Positions 8,956 through 17,773 of a stretch of DNA of 64,000 nt are shown here, piece after piece. The stretch comes from Actinomyces capricornis (lineage in GTDB: Bacteria > Actinomycetota > Actinomycetes > Actinomycetales > Actinomycetaceae): the NCBI RefSeq assembly GCF_019974135.1, contig NZ_AP025017.1, forward strand, positions 3,100,001-3,164,000, read 5' to 3'. Both the position numbers and the translations under genes were made by a program. A model generated the notes under the pieces. It saw only the letters and a list, made by a program, of their open reading frames with translations. It ran no database searches and was not told the origin of the DNA. The number at the start of each line of letters is the position of its first letter. Within the stretch, counting starts at the first letter, position 1.

Positions 8956-10358
8956 GTCTCGTAGTGTGGTGGCAATTCCTGCGGGGCTTGGCCAGCCGGG
9001 GGTGCTGGGGTGGGCATCGTGGGACCCAGATTCTCGACCAAGATTCACCAGGAGTGTTCCCACGATGCCCACGCACAAGTCTGCCGTGTCTGCCCTGATC
9101 GGGGAAGTGCTGTCCGACCCTGACCTGGCCCATGACGATGTCTTCCGCCGGATGCTGCAAGCCGGTCTGCAAGACCTGATCGATGCCGAGGCGGCCGCGG
9201 TCATCGGCGCCGGCCGCTATGAGCGCACCGAGCAGCGCACCAACAGGCGCAACGGCAAGCGAGCCAAGACACTGGCCACCACTGCCGGAGAGGTCGAGCT
9301 GGCCATCCCCAAGCTGCGCTCCGGGTCGTTCTTCCCCAGCCTGCTCAACCCGCGCAGGAGGGTCGATAAGGCCCTGTACGCCGTGATCTGCTCGGCCTGG
9401 ATCGAGGGGGTCTCCACACGCAAGGTCGATGAACTGGTCAAGGCCCTGGGGTGCGAGTCAGGCATCTCGCGCTCGAGCGTCTCGCGCATCTGCAAGGACA
9501 TCGACCAGGGCGTGGGCCAGTTCCTGACCCGGCCCCTGGACCACTCCTGGTTCCCCTACCTGTTCGTGGACGCGACCTACCTCGATGTGCGCATGGGCCA
9601 CCGCGTGGTCTGCCAGGCCCTGGTAGTAGCCACCGGAGTATCAGCCCTGGGCCGGCGCGAGATCCTGGGCATGGCCATCGGGGACGCCGAGACCACCGAC
9701 TTTTGGACCGAGTTCCTGCGCTCCCTGCGCCAGCGGGGATTGAGGGTCGCCAGCACCGCTGATCCCCTGGGCGTGGCGCTGGTCACCAGTGACGCCCACG
9801 CGGGCCTGAAGGCCGCGATCAAGGCGATCCTGCCCGGGGCGGCCTGGCAGCGCTGCCGGGTCCACTTCGCCCGCAACGTCACCCAGCACCTGGGCTCGGC
9901 CCACTCCAAGCCTGTCAATGCGCTGATCTCCACCATCTTCGCCCAGACCAGCCCCCAGGCCGTGGCCGCCCAGTACAAGCAGGTCATCGACTCCCTGCAG
10001 TCCTGGCTGCCCGCCATCGCCCAGATGCTGATTGACGCCGAGCCCGACCTGACCGCCTTCACCGCGATGCCCCGCGAGCACTGGTAAAAGATCTGGTCCA
10101 ACAACCCCATCGAGCGCCTCAACCGCGAGATCAAGCGCCGCGCCGACGTCGTCCAGGTCTTCCCCGACCGCGAGTCCGTCACCCGCCTGATCGGCGCCGT
10201 CCTCCAAGAGCAGCACGAGGAATGGCAGTACAGCGAACGCCGCTACCTATCCCAGACCTCACTCCAGCAACTCACCCACACCCTGACCCACACCACCCCC
10301 GACAACCACCCCCTGATAACCCTCACCACCTAACCCAAAAAACACCACACCAAGAGAC
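8956..10358 (+). mobile_element. IS256-family insertion sequence, inactivated
   Basis: The ends carry a 16-bp imperfect inverted repeat (8956-8971 and 10343-10358, 14 of 16 positions paired; left copy GTCTCGTAGTGTGGTG). The body is one transposase frame with a nonsense codon. No clear target duplication is visible, so the exact ends may differ by a few bases. It marks the left border of the accessory island, next to pafB. Confidence 0.8.
9065..10333 (+). pseudogene. IS256-family (mutator) transposase with internal stop
   Basis: ATG at 9065. The frame reads as a normal mutator-type transposase, with IPKLRSGSFFPSLL, the DDE aspartate regions FVDATYLDVR and VTSDAHAGLKAAI, and WQRCRVHFARNV. It then meets TAA at 10085-10087, directly after EHW. 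The same frame continues without interruption for 82 codons to 10333 and encodes [18 protein letters not shown], which contains the third catalytic residue. One C-to-T change (CAA to TAA) would explain the lesion. Because the rest is intact, the mutation looks recent. Confidence 0.88.
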
Positions 10359-10363
10359 TTGAC

Positions 10364-10675
10364 CTACGGCTGGCGCTGGTCATCCCGGCACGCGTGCGCG
10401 ACGGCCAGCATGAGCCTGGCGGCGTGGAGGGCAGCCGCATCTTGCTCTCGCTTGGCGGCCACCATGCGGCGCTGCAGAGCTCGGTGCTCTGAGGCAGCAT
10501 TGCGTTGCAGACAGACAGGTGTCGGCTGTGACAGCGGGGCCGAATCGAGCCTCTTGGCAACCTGACGGCGCTGTTCCTGACGGCTGGCCTGTGCGCGCCG
10601 CCGACTGGCTCGAGTGGCCAGGTGGAGCGCCAGCAGGACCAGGACGCCCAGCAGGATGGCGGTGGTGGTGCTCAT
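10364..10675 (-). CDS. Small single-TM membrane protein
   Basis: 103 residues. A hydrophobic N-terminal helix (ILLGVLVLLALHLA) is followed by a long basic, Ala/Arg/Gln-rich helical stretch, so it is probably membrane-anchored with a cytoplasmic coiled-coil-like tail. ATG at 10675 is chosen because GGGAGGAG lies 8 bp upstream. It is probably co-transcribed with the gene at 10702-11013, 26 bp upstream. No family recognised. Confidence 0.6.
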   Translation of the reverse strand: MSTTTAILLGVLVLLALHLATRASRRRAQASRQEQRRQVAKRLDSAPLSQPTPVCLQRNAASEHRALQRRMVAAKREQDAAALHAARLMLAVAHACRDDQRQP

Positions 10676-10701
10676 GTCGAATGCTCCTCCCGGCGCCACG
10701 C

Positions 10702-11013
10702 TCAGAACCGGGCGACAGCGCGAGCCGCGCCCAGGCCGTAGGCCTGCAGAATCGCCTCGTAGTACGGCGCCCCAGCCGGCGCCGCCTGGTAGCACTGCTC
10801 GGCCAACCCCACCAAGGCGCTGGCGTTGCTCAGGGCGCCCGCCGCCAGTACGGCACGAGCCTGGTCGGTGGCGTGCGCCACCTCAGCCCGAGCCAAGACA
10901 GCGTCGGTCTCTCGCCTGACACCCCGCGCCACAGCCCGCGATGAGGGCTGCCCAAACGGCATGACGCCGGTGGCGTAGGCCTCTGGAACCTGAGGGATGA
11001 TCTCGTTTGACAT
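10702..11013 (-). CDS. Hypothetical protein, alanine-rich
   Basis: 103 residues, Ala-rich and mostly helical, with no membrane segment (begins MSNEIIPQVPEAYATG). ATG at 11013 has AAGGAG 9 bp upstream. It forms a two-gene unit with the membrane protein at 10364-10675, which happens to be the same length. Function not recognised. Confidence 0.6.
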   Translation of the reverse strand: MSNEIIPQVPEAYATGVMPFGQPSSRAVARGVRRETDAVLARAEVAHATDQARAVLAAGALSNASALVGLAEQCYQAAPAGAPYYEAILQAYGLGAARAVARF

Positions 11014-11199
11014 GACATTGACTCCTTCCGGCGCAGATCGAACCGACCAGCCGAGACCACTGCCACCAGCGCAGATGTGCGCGGTGTGCCTCGGCCACGA
11101 GACCAGAGTGGCCTCACGCATCTAGGAGACCTCGGCAGGGTGGGTGGAGTCGTGACACAGAAGTGACATCGTGTAGATCCAACGAGGTACCCTGCGCCT

Positions 11200-12021
11200 G
11201 TGTCCGACGACGCGCATGACTCGGCAGATCAATCGCGACCAGCGCTGGTCGAGCAGGTCCTCAGTGAACTGCTAGCGGCCCGCAAGCGCCCAACGGGTCT
11301 CTCTCCCACTGGCATGACCGCCATGCCTACGGTCGTTGCCCTCCTGGGCGGAGGCGATCCATCAGTGGCCTTCACTCAACTACAGGACCGCGTTCTCCAG
11401 GTCATTGATCAAGACGACGATGTCTTGCCGATCCAGGCCGCCGCCTACTCGCTGGGATTCGCTTCCGCCCGATCCACTCACTTGGCAAGGCTCAACGACT
11501 TCGGTGCCGACTACGGCTTCGAAGCCCGGCAAGCTCGCCGCCACTCAGACACCGGCCTTCAGCGCATCGCTCACCTGATCTGCACCACCTGGACGGTGCA
11601 ACTCACACCGGCATGCCATGTTTGGCTGGCCGGCCAGCCAAACGGAGCCCTCGAACTCCAGATCTCCACGGCCTGGCCCTGGTTTATCGATATGAAGCCT
11701 ATGGGTCTTGACACTTTAGATAGTGACAGTCGATGGATTCCATGGCAATCGGCTCTGCGCTTCACAGCACCACTCGATCCCACCGCAGCCCCGGAGACTC
11801 TCTGGCTCCGCTGTCACCTGGAGCAGCCACTTCACCTCCGCCCCGTACTGCCGGTCCGCCTCCGATGGCCTGGCGAAGTCTGGCCACAGTTCACGACCAC
11901 CACCGCCGATCTGCCGCCTGGGGTGTCACTGAGCATCACCACCTTGGGCAACACGTGGATCCTGTCCAGCAGTGCTTCGGGCCTGGTCAGCTTGGAGGAA
12001 GGAGATGAGCTCCACCCGTGA
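11200..12021 (+). CDS. Hypothetical protein, 273 residues
   Basis: GTG start at 11200 with no ribosome-binding site in front, so it may be translated from a leaderless or very short-leader mRNA. The N-terminal 100 residues are helical and contain ALVEQVLSELLAARKRPTG. The C-terminal half is rich in Trp, Pro and beta-type segments. No signal peptide and no catalytic motif is recognised. It diverges from the small two-gene unit at 10364-11013. GC content is lower than in core genes. Confidence 0.6.
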   Translation: MSDDAHDSADQSRPALVEQVLSELLAARKRPTGLSPTGMTAMPTVVALLGGGDPSVAFTQLQDRVLQVIDQDDDVLPIQAAAYSLGFASARSTHLARLNDFGADYGFEARQARRHSDTGLQRIAHLICTTWTVQLTPACHVWLAGQPNGALELQISTAWPWFIDMKPMGLDTLDSDSRWIPWQSALRFTAPLDPTAAPETLWLRCHLEQPLHLRPVLPVRLRWPGEVWPQFTTTTADLPPGVSLSITTLGNTWILSSSASGLVSLEEGDELHP

Positions 12022-12382
12022 TGCAGACCATATCATCTGATGAACTCAGTCTTCACCCTGTCGCTCAGGCAATACCTCTGGTATCGTGTATGGTCTTCAT
12101 TCGTACCGACCGAGCCCGTCCCGCGGTGCTTCGGGACGCTCCACCAGGGGCGCGCCAGCACCACTCGCTCGGAGCGTCGCCGCACCGCGAGCCCCATCTC
12201 GCTCTACACTGACCCCAGACAGTCGCCAACGACGAGCGACACCTTGAAGACAGAAACGATGCATGTAACCAGGAGCTACCGAGTGGATGCTCGGCGAACC
12301 GAACGACAGCGGAAATGGTCGTTCGGCAATGCATCGTCTGCTTATCTTTCTGAAGCACCGGAAGTACTCTGCACCATTTGCA
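12022..12382. other. Intergenic stretch without a convincing gene
   Basis: Between the 273-residue gene and the promoter at 12383. Short frames on both strands lack ribosome-binding sites and have implausible composition. GC falls sharply across this stretch, marking the start of AT-rich foreign DNA. No repeat or terminator hairpin is evident. Confidence 0.5.
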
Positions 12383-12411
12383 TTGACGCAATTCAAGAAG
12401 TCTGCTATAAC
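12383..12411 (+). promoter_or_regulatory. Sigma70-type promoter, leaderless
   Basis: TTGACG (-35, 12383-12388), a 17-bp spacer and TATAAC (-10, 12406-12411). Only 8 bp separate the -10 box from the ATG at 12420, so transcription would begin at or next to the start codon. Confidence 0.7.
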
Positions 12412-12419
12412 AGAAATAT

Positions 12420-12896
12420 ATGGCGGAACGTTTGGGAAACATTTCTGGCGATAATGAGCGGGCATCGAATATGCCGTGCCCTGAGTGTGGTGCATTGCCT
12501 GCAGAACAGATCTCGAAGACTCTCAGTGATGAAGAATTACGACGAGTAGCGCAATGCGTCCTCGGCATTTTGCGGGCAGAAGAATCCAGCCACAAAGCAG
12601 CCGATAGATCAACAACAGTCGAACAAGACACAGTCAGTGATGATGGAAGTGATGGAGCGATGAGCGTAGCAGCCAAACTAGACACCACGCTCGCCAACGG
12701 AGTTAAAGAGCGTGAAGCGAACAACCAATCAGAGAGTGAAGGCGAAGATCTTGAAGAAATTATTCCCGGATGGGTGGGCGCAAGAATTGTTACAGTAGTG
12801 GAGCCTATAAAGCCAGCTTTTCTTCGCAAAGCACGGATTGACGCAAGAGAACGGTACGAGGAAACCGGTCACGTTATTCGCATTGTAACTAACTAA
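12420..12896 (+). CDS. Acidic protein with a CxxC zinc-knuckle-like motif
   Basis: 158 residues. CPECG near residue 19 is a single CxxC pair that could bind zinc in a dimer. A long acidic, Ser/Glu-rich middle follows, then a short folded C-terminal part (RKARIDARERYEETGHVI). AT-richer than the chromosome average. It ends 33 bp before the membrane protein at 12930, and the two probably form one transcript from the promoter at 12383. Function not recognised. Confidence 0.6.
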   Translation: MAERLGNISGDNERASNMPCPECGALPAEQISKTLSDEELRRVAQCVLGILRAEESSHKAADRSTTVEQDTVSDDGSDGAMSVAAKLDTTLANGVKEREANNQSESEGEDLEEIIPGWVGARIVTVVEPIKPAFLRKARIDARERYEETGHVIRIVTN

Positions 12897-12929
12897 TTCA
12901 CCGCACAACTCAATCAAGGTGGGAATTTA

Positions 12930-14618
12930 ATGCCGTTTATTACACCTCCATCTCTTCGTAGTGTACAAGAGGAGATTGATTTTTATCTAACGCTACTGTG
13001 GCTTCGCGATAAATGGATCGCACGAAAGGTCAAATATCTTGAGTATTTGAGTAAATCTGTTATTAAAAATACCATTTTATACGACATTGATTTTCAACAG
13101 CTACGTACAGTAGGGGGGCAACGATTAGGTTCTAAAAACCCCATTCGAATCCTCCTTCCACTTGATTTACTCGACGATCGGCCATATATGACCGAAGGTT
13201 TCGAATCTCCTTGGGGAAGTGAAGCATGTTTGGCAACTCGCCATGAAAAAGCATATTTTCAAACGCTTATTTTTATATACGTTGCTAATATTGATAATGA
13301 TTTATTATCAAAGTTAAACCAGGATATGATCAATAAGCTATTCAATAAATTTATGGCATCTCCTACGGACAAATCATTATTTGACGAAGAATTTCTCGAT
13401 GGCCTCCATGTAGACAACAATCGTGATTCCATATATAACGCTCTCCATTGGTTTCGGAGTAAATCGTTTGTTCTAGTTAATATCCCAAACGATCCCACTG
13501 TTCGCAGAGGAACTATTCGACTTTCTTTCATCACGGGCGAAGAAAAAACAGAACATAACATGCCGGTTGATGCTCACTCAAATGAATCTCCGAAATTCAT
13601 AGATAGAATTCTCGCCAAACTCGACGAATTAGGGTTGAGATCATCGTCGATTTTACTACTTAATGCTAACGGCGATGAAGACCTATGGCTTCATTTAAGG
13701 GTTCTGGCGCCAGAAGGAATGCGCGTTGACGACGTTAAACTTGGGTCGGTAGATAATCGACGTACGTTAAGTCTGGATCACTCCATTTCTCATGGAACAT
13801 CATCGATAGCCTCTTCCGTATTACTGAGATCAAACGGCAGAGTCGTTTCTGCGTCTGTACCGCCAGCAACAGACGAAAACACCCATCTAAATCTCAGAAT
13901 TATAATGAATCCGAAAAGAGAAATATTGGCGTTTCCTGCCCTAGTCGCATCAATAATTTCATATTTTATTGTTCAAGTTCTGGCTTATTATATATTATGT
14001 CAAGGAAATTCTTCAGATAGTTTATTCACTTCCACACAAGGAATGGCTCCTTTGGCGGCACTTATTCCAGCATTTAGTGGAGCCAGAATTATTGCGTCGA
14101 AGGAGCACGAGGCGGTTAGCTTTGCCCTAGGATTAAGGCGAGCTCTTCTCGGAATTGGAGCTGTACTATCTGTTATGCTTTCAACAGTTCTGGCTTTTGG
14201 CACGGCCGACAAAACAGTTGATTGGCGTTTGCAGTTGTTTCTGTATATTTGTCTTCTTAGCCAACTTTTACTTACATTTTTCTTTCTATTTGATATATTA
14301 AGAATTGAGTTTTGGCGAAGAGGTTTGAGGGTGAATTACAACTATGTTGTCCTAGCTCTAGCATGCTTTCTTTTCGAGGTCTGGTCAACGATTGCATATA
14401 AAAATTCTAATTTATTCCGCTTAGCATTTGAGGGTGAGGATTTCAAGTGGAACCTTATAGTAATAATTTCATCGTCGGTGATATGGTTGATTTTGACAAT
14501 CCACCTGATACTATCACTTGTCATCGCAAAGCGATCATTGAGGCCATTGTATGTGAAATGCGTTAAGACTCGTTTTTTAAAGCTTATGGTTAACGTAAAA
14601 CAAAAGGTTTGTTCGTGA
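12930..14618 (+). CDS. Large hypothetical membrane protein, AT-rich
   Basis: 562 residues. The N-terminal ~320 residues are soluble. The C-terminal ~240 residues contain about five hydrophobic segments (roughly 335-355, 395-415, 425-455, 470-490 and 505-530) and end in a basic tail. This layout, a cytoplasmic sensor-like region plus a membrane block, is typical of unassigned effectors in defence islands, but no family is recognised. Base composition is far more AT-rich than any core gene and codons end often in A or T, indicating recent transfer. A weak AAGGTGGG precedes the ATG. It probably acts with the CPECG protein just upstream. Confidence 0.7.
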   Translation: MPFITPPSLRSVQEEIDFYLTLLWLRDKWIARKVKYLEYLSKSVIKNTILYDIDFQQLRTVGGQRLGSKNPIRILLPLDLLDDRPYMTEGFESPWGSEACLATRHEKAYFQTLIFIYVANIDNDLLSKLNQDMINKLFNKFMASPTDKSLFDEEFLDGLHVDNNRDSIYNALHWFRSKSFVLVNIPNDPTVRRGTIRLSFITGEEKTEHNMPVDAHSNESPKFIDRILAKLDELGLRSSSILLLNANGDEDLWLHLRVLAPEGMRVDDVKLGSVDNRRTLSLDHSISHGTSSIASSVLLRSNGRVVSASVPPATDENTHLNLRIIMNPKREILAFPALVASIISYFIVQVLAYYILCQGNSSDSLFTSTQGMAPLAALIPAFSGARIIASKEHEAVSFALGLRRALLGIGAVLSVMLSTVLAFGTADKTVDWRLQLFLYICLLSQLLLTFFFLFDILRIEFWRRGLRVNYNYVVLALACFLFEVWSTIAYKNSNLFRLAFEGEDFKWNLIVIISSSVIWLILTIHLILSLVIAKRSLRPLYVKCVKTRFLKLMVNVKQKVCS

Positions 14619-14893
14619 TCGTAGGACACCCTCTGTCCTTCAGTACGGTTGCAAGGATTCATACCCCGATCTGTGGGTTACCGGAAGTGTGGTTTTGTTT
14701 AATTCTTGCCATAATATTCAAATTCTGGCGAGAAACTACTGCCAGCACAATATTCTTTAAAGTGGAATTTCTTAGGGGATAATAGATAATCACTGATCGA
14801 GCGATACGAAACCGGAGCGCACTCGCTATTCATTCTCATTTTTACGCAACGCATAGCCAGCCTACTACCTACACGCCCTCATTACTATTATGC
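14619..14893. other. AT-rich intergenic region
   Basis: No gene is seen between the five-TM protein and the next gene. The region ends in an extended -10 box (TGCTATAAT, 14891-14899) placed 9 bp before the ATG at 14909, which gives another leaderless-type start. No convincing -35 box. Confidence 0.5.
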
Positions 14894-14908
14894 TATAATA
14901 TAGACATA

Positions 14909-16048
14909 ATGACCGAAAGAAAGACAAATACTCTACGCCGTCTCCGCCGCCTCAAAGCGGCCCTAGTAGCCGTGTCTCTGACATTGTCTGGAATCCTCCT
15001 CATGATGCTGAACGGTTGGATGGCGAACCTGGATCTGGGTTCGTGGTCGTGGCTGCACGCACTGCCACTGGGCGAACTGGGCGGAACGCTGTTCGGTGCC
15101 GGGCTGTTGGGTACGCTGTTCGAATACACCTTTCGCCGTGACCAAGAAGAGTCGACGGTGGAGCGGTTCCGCGAGATCATCCGTGAGCAGGCGCCGGCCA
15201 TGCGGGATGCAGTGGTGGAGGGCTTCGCCATCCATCCGGAGGATCTGAAGCGCGTGGCCAACCTGGAGCTGCTGGATGACATCGCCAGCAACGTCATGTC
15301 GCTGCGGTTGGGTGACGAGCAGTTCGCTCGGGAGATCTATACCGATATTCGCGACCAGGCCATCCGCGCGGCCGAACGGTGGTACGACGTGGAGGTGCGC
15401 GTTCGGCTCTCTAACATGTTAGAGAGTAGTACCAAAGGTACTACTCTGTTCGACGTTACTGTGGAGTGGGAGTACACCACGGTCCCGAGTGGGTCGGTGC
15501 GCCGCTTCGCGTGCGTGTCGGACCGAGAGGAATACAAGGAGCTGCTCCTGGATGTGCCAGCCACGTCTCCGTGGCTCATGCAGAACCGTCCAGGCGTCGA
15601 TGCCGCCAGCCGCCAGTCCTACGAACTCCTGGAGCTCACCGTCGACGGCCGGCCACAGACCATCCGCCGCAGCACCCGCAAGACCGGCCAGACCTACAGC
15701 GTCCACCTGGATGCCGCAGCATGCAGCGGGGAGGCGGTGCGGATCCGGCAGGTGTTCCGTGTGGTCACACCAACCTGGGGACATCGTCTGTACTTCGAGT
15801 TGCCACAGCCATGCCGCGGGCTATCCCTAGACATCGACTACACCAACACCGACATCGCCCACCTGACGGTCAGTGACACAGTGGCCACGAGCAGGACCGC
15901 TCAGATCACCAGGTCACCCGCCAATGTTGCCAGTCGAGTGGTCTCTGTTGATCTGCCGGGCTGGCTCTTGCCGAAGAGCGGCTTCTCCGCCAACTGGACC
16001 CTGGAAGCAGAACTGCCCCACGATGCGGAGCATCACGAGGCAGCCTGA
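14909..16048 (+). CDS. Two-TM membrane protein with a large soluble domain
   Basis: 379 residues. A basic N-terminus (RRLRRLK) is followed by two membrane helices (about 17-38 and 50-70). A helical segment comes next (VERFREIIREQAPAMRDAVVEGF) and then a beta-rich C-terminal domain of about 230 residues. The first helix is preceded by positive charges, so the large domain should be cytoplasmic. No enzyme motif is recognised. Nucleotides 15407-15447 inside the gene form two overlapping perfect inverted repeats, listed separately. Confidence 0.7.
   Translation: MTERKTNTLRRLRRLKAALVAVSLTLSGILLMMLNGWMANLDLGSWSWLHALPLGELGGTLFGAGLLGTLFEYTFRRDQEESTVERFREIIREQAPAMRDAVVEGFAIHPEDLKRVANLELLDDIASNVMSLRLGDEQFAREIYTDIRDQAIRAAERWYDVEVRVRLSNMLESSTKGTTLFDVTVEWEYTTVPSGSVRRFACVSDREEYKELLLDVPATSPWLMQNRPGVDAASRQSYELLELTVDGRPQTIRRSTRKTGQTYSVHLDAAACSGEAVRIRQVFRVVTPTWGHRLYFELPQPCRGLSLDIDYTNTDIAHLTVSDTVATSRTAQITRSPANVASRVVSVDLPGWLLPKSGFSANWTLEAELPHDAEHHEAA
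15407..15447. repeat. Two overlapping perfect palindromes inside a gene
   Basis: 15407-15426 is a perfect 20-bp palindrome (half-site CTCTCTAACA). It overlaps a hairpin at 15423-15447 with an 11-bp perfect stem (AGAGTAGTACC) and an AAA loop. Both lie in the coding frame of the 379-residue membrane protein. Chance occurrence of two perfect repeats side by side is very unlikely, but their role is unknown. Confidence 0.85.
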
Positions 16049-16147
16049 TGAGTTGGTCGGCACGTAGCCCTGTTCTCATGCCTCAGTCGCCGCCGCCCAT
16101 CATGATGCTCACCTCCCCGCACTCGTCCGGCCTGTCAGCGGTTGATG

Positions 16148-16525
16148 CTACTCATACGTCTGCAAATCAGCAAGTCGAGGGCCTGTCGGGCGGAAGCTCG
16201 TCGTACTGTCCAGTAGGGCTGTGATGGCATGGGCCAGTCGTCGGGCAGTCTCTGGGCTGAGATCCAGGCCGCTGCACCCATCGCCAACGTAGACCCACTC
16301 CTCGCTGTCAGTCTCGTAGCGGTAGCGCACTACACTGAGCTCTGCGGCCACCGCCTGACGGATCGGGCGGCCAGTTCCATCTCCGTGACGCTCCAGCACA
16401 ACGCCTGGGATCAGGCATGGCGCTGCTTCATGGACCGCGTCGGCAGGGTAGTCAGTATTGTCATGGGGTAGCACGCACCATGCAGGGCAGGCTCCTGCGC
16501 CTTCGGGTGTATACCTCTCGCTCAT
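16148..16525 (-). CDS. DUF6907 family protein
   Basis: 125 residues. The motif CPAWCVLPHDNTDYP near the N-terminus, followed by spaced His residues and a C-terminal helix (LSPETARRLAHAITALLD), is the pattern of the actinomycete DUF6907 family, common near plasmid- and prophage-like genes. The Cys/His set suggests metal binding. Function unknown. ATG at 16525. Confidence 0.65.
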   Translation of the reverse strand: MSERYTPEGAGACPAWCVLPHDNTDYPADAVHEAAPCLIPGVVLERHGDGTGRPIRQAVAAELSVVRYRYETDSEEWVYVGDGCSGLDLSPETARRLAHAITALLDSTTSFRPTGPRLADLQTYE

Positions 16526-16670
16526 CCCAGCACCTCCACTCTCCCCGGTAGCTCCGCCTACGCCACCGACTCAACCGCACTGCGGCAGCAAAAACCAGCG
16601 GACCGCGACAGCCGAGGGAGAACGCCGGCCTCGAACCCCTACGGGACCGTCTGGATACAAGGAAGTTTCA

Positions 16671-16699
16671 TTGAGCTGAACAGCATTATATGATTAAAT
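16671..16699 (+). promoter_or_regulatory. Promoter for coiled-coil gene, leaderless
   Basis: TTGAGC (16671-16676), a 17-bp spacer and TTAAAT (16694-16699), with the ATG only 7 bp after the -10 box at 16706. The sequence around the start, ATAGATATATGA, is shared with the gene at 18322. Confidence 0.5.
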
Positions 16700-16705
16700 A
16701 GATAT

Positions 16706-17107
16706 ATGACGAACGAAGATATATCCAAGCAGATTCAACAACTGAATGAGACCGTCACCGCAATGGCGGGGACTATGCAGGATAAATTCCAGCAGATCGA
16801 CAAACGCTTTGAGCAGATCGATCGACGGTTCGAGAGTATAGATGAACAACTAGCAGACATCCGCCAGGACAACAAGAACCTGACAGATATCGTCAAGGAT
16901 CTGGAACTGCGCATGGAGGCTCGTTTCGTCGAGTTGCATGAGGGGCAGGCCGAACTGCGCTCCAGCATCAGCGATCTTCGTTACCAGCTCTTCCACGAGG
17001 AGGGCGCTCGTGAGATAGTGGATGAGTCAATCTACCAAGATCTGGACAAGCGTCTCCGCCTGGTCGAGGCCAAGTTCCCAGAGCTGGCACAGCAACCTGC
17101 CGCGTAG
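16706..17107 (+). CDS. Coiled-coil protein, 133 residues
   Basis: Almost entirely heptad-like: repeated FQQIDKRFEQIDRRFESID units, then long charged helices. It begins MTNEDISKQI. The pattern resembles short phage or plasmid coiled-coil proteins, and no catalytic site is present. The 50-residue gene at 18322-18474 has a similar start (MNNEDIMKL), the same upstream sequence and a similar coiled coil, so the two are probably paralogues. Function unknown. Confidence 0.7.
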   Translation: MTNEDISKQIQQLNETVTAMAGTMQDKFQQIDKRFEQIDRRFESIDEQLADIRQDNKNLTDIVKDLELRMEARFVELHEGQAELRSSISDLRYQLFHEEGAREIVDESIYQDLDKRLRLVEAKFPELAQQPAA

Positions 17108-17241
17108 CAAACCGGGTTGTCCTAGCTGTCGACCCCATGTGGACGCTGTTGGATCGCGCCCTGCCTACATCCTGCATGAGGTCAACACTCGCTTCAACGC
17201 TGCTGCTACTCATCAGTCTGTAGACCATGAAGTAGCGGTCG

Positions 17242-17490
17242 GTGAGGCTACAGGGCGTGGCCTTGGGAGATCTGCAGCGGACGGTGGGCGCCAACCTGCG
17301 TGCTTACCGCAAGGAGCGCGGTCTGAGCCAGGAGGCGTTCGCCGAGGTCATCGGCGTACACCGCACCTACATGGGCGGCGTGGAACGCGGTGAGCGCAAC
17401 CTGACGCTCAAGAGCGTGGAGAAGATCGCCGAGCAGCTGGGCATCGAGGCATTGGAGTTGCTACTGCCAGGGGACTCAAAAAACAACTGA
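17242..17490 (+). CDS. XRE-family helix-turn-helix regulator
   Basis: 82 residues, essentially one HTH domain (LRAYRKERGLSQEAFAEVIG...YMGGVERGERNLTL...IAEQLGI). The size and sequence resemble small Cro/C-protein regulators of restriction or toxin modules, although no restriction gene is nearby. GTG at 17242 is the outermost start; GTG at 17257 is equally possible and would lose five residues. No clear ribosome-binding site. Confidence 0.8.
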   Translation: MRLQGVALGDLQRTVGANLRAYRKERGLSQEAFAEVIGVHRTYMGGVERGERNLTLKSVEKIAEQLGIEALELLLPGDSKNN

Positions 17491-17522
17491 GAGTGCCTTC
17501 GAAAAAACCCTAGCCGCTATGT

Positions 17523-17708
17523 CTAGCGAGCAGATTCTTGTTCTTTGACTTGCAGCTGGAAGATCTGTTGAGAGAGCGAGTCCATTGCGTCTTGCGTAGT
17601 TCGCATGTACGACAAATGCTCAACGACCATCAGACCTAGAACGATAGTGACTCCTGCCAGCCACGCAAATAATACCAAATTCACTTTATTGAGACGATAC
17701 TTTTTCAT
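17523..17708 (-). CDS. Small single-TM protein, 61 residues
   Basis: The basic start MKKYRLNKVN is followed by one hydrophobic helix (LVLFAWLAGVTIVLGLMVV) and a polar helical tail with Gln repeats. ATG at 17708; upstream is an AT-rich stretch with an ATACC...GGTAT inverted repeat. It faces the XRE gene, with 32 bp between the two stops. Function not recognised. Confidence 0.55.
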   Translation of the reverse strand: MKKYRLNKVNLVLFAWLAGVTIVLGLMVVEHLSYMRTTQDAMDSLSQQIFQLQVKEQESAR

Positions 17709-17773
17709 ACCACCATTATGGTATCAAATTGTGGCGCATCAAGCAATATTAAGGAAAATGATGCCCTAACTTG

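Noticed and set aside
12040..12549. 169-codon plus frame before the CPECG gene
   Set aside because: Crosses the promoter at 12383 and overlaps the better-supported gene; no ribosome-binding site.
17242..17490. Restriction-modification controller with nearby enzyme genes
   Set aside because: The XRE protein resembles C-proteins, but no methyltransferase or nuclease motif lies within several kb.
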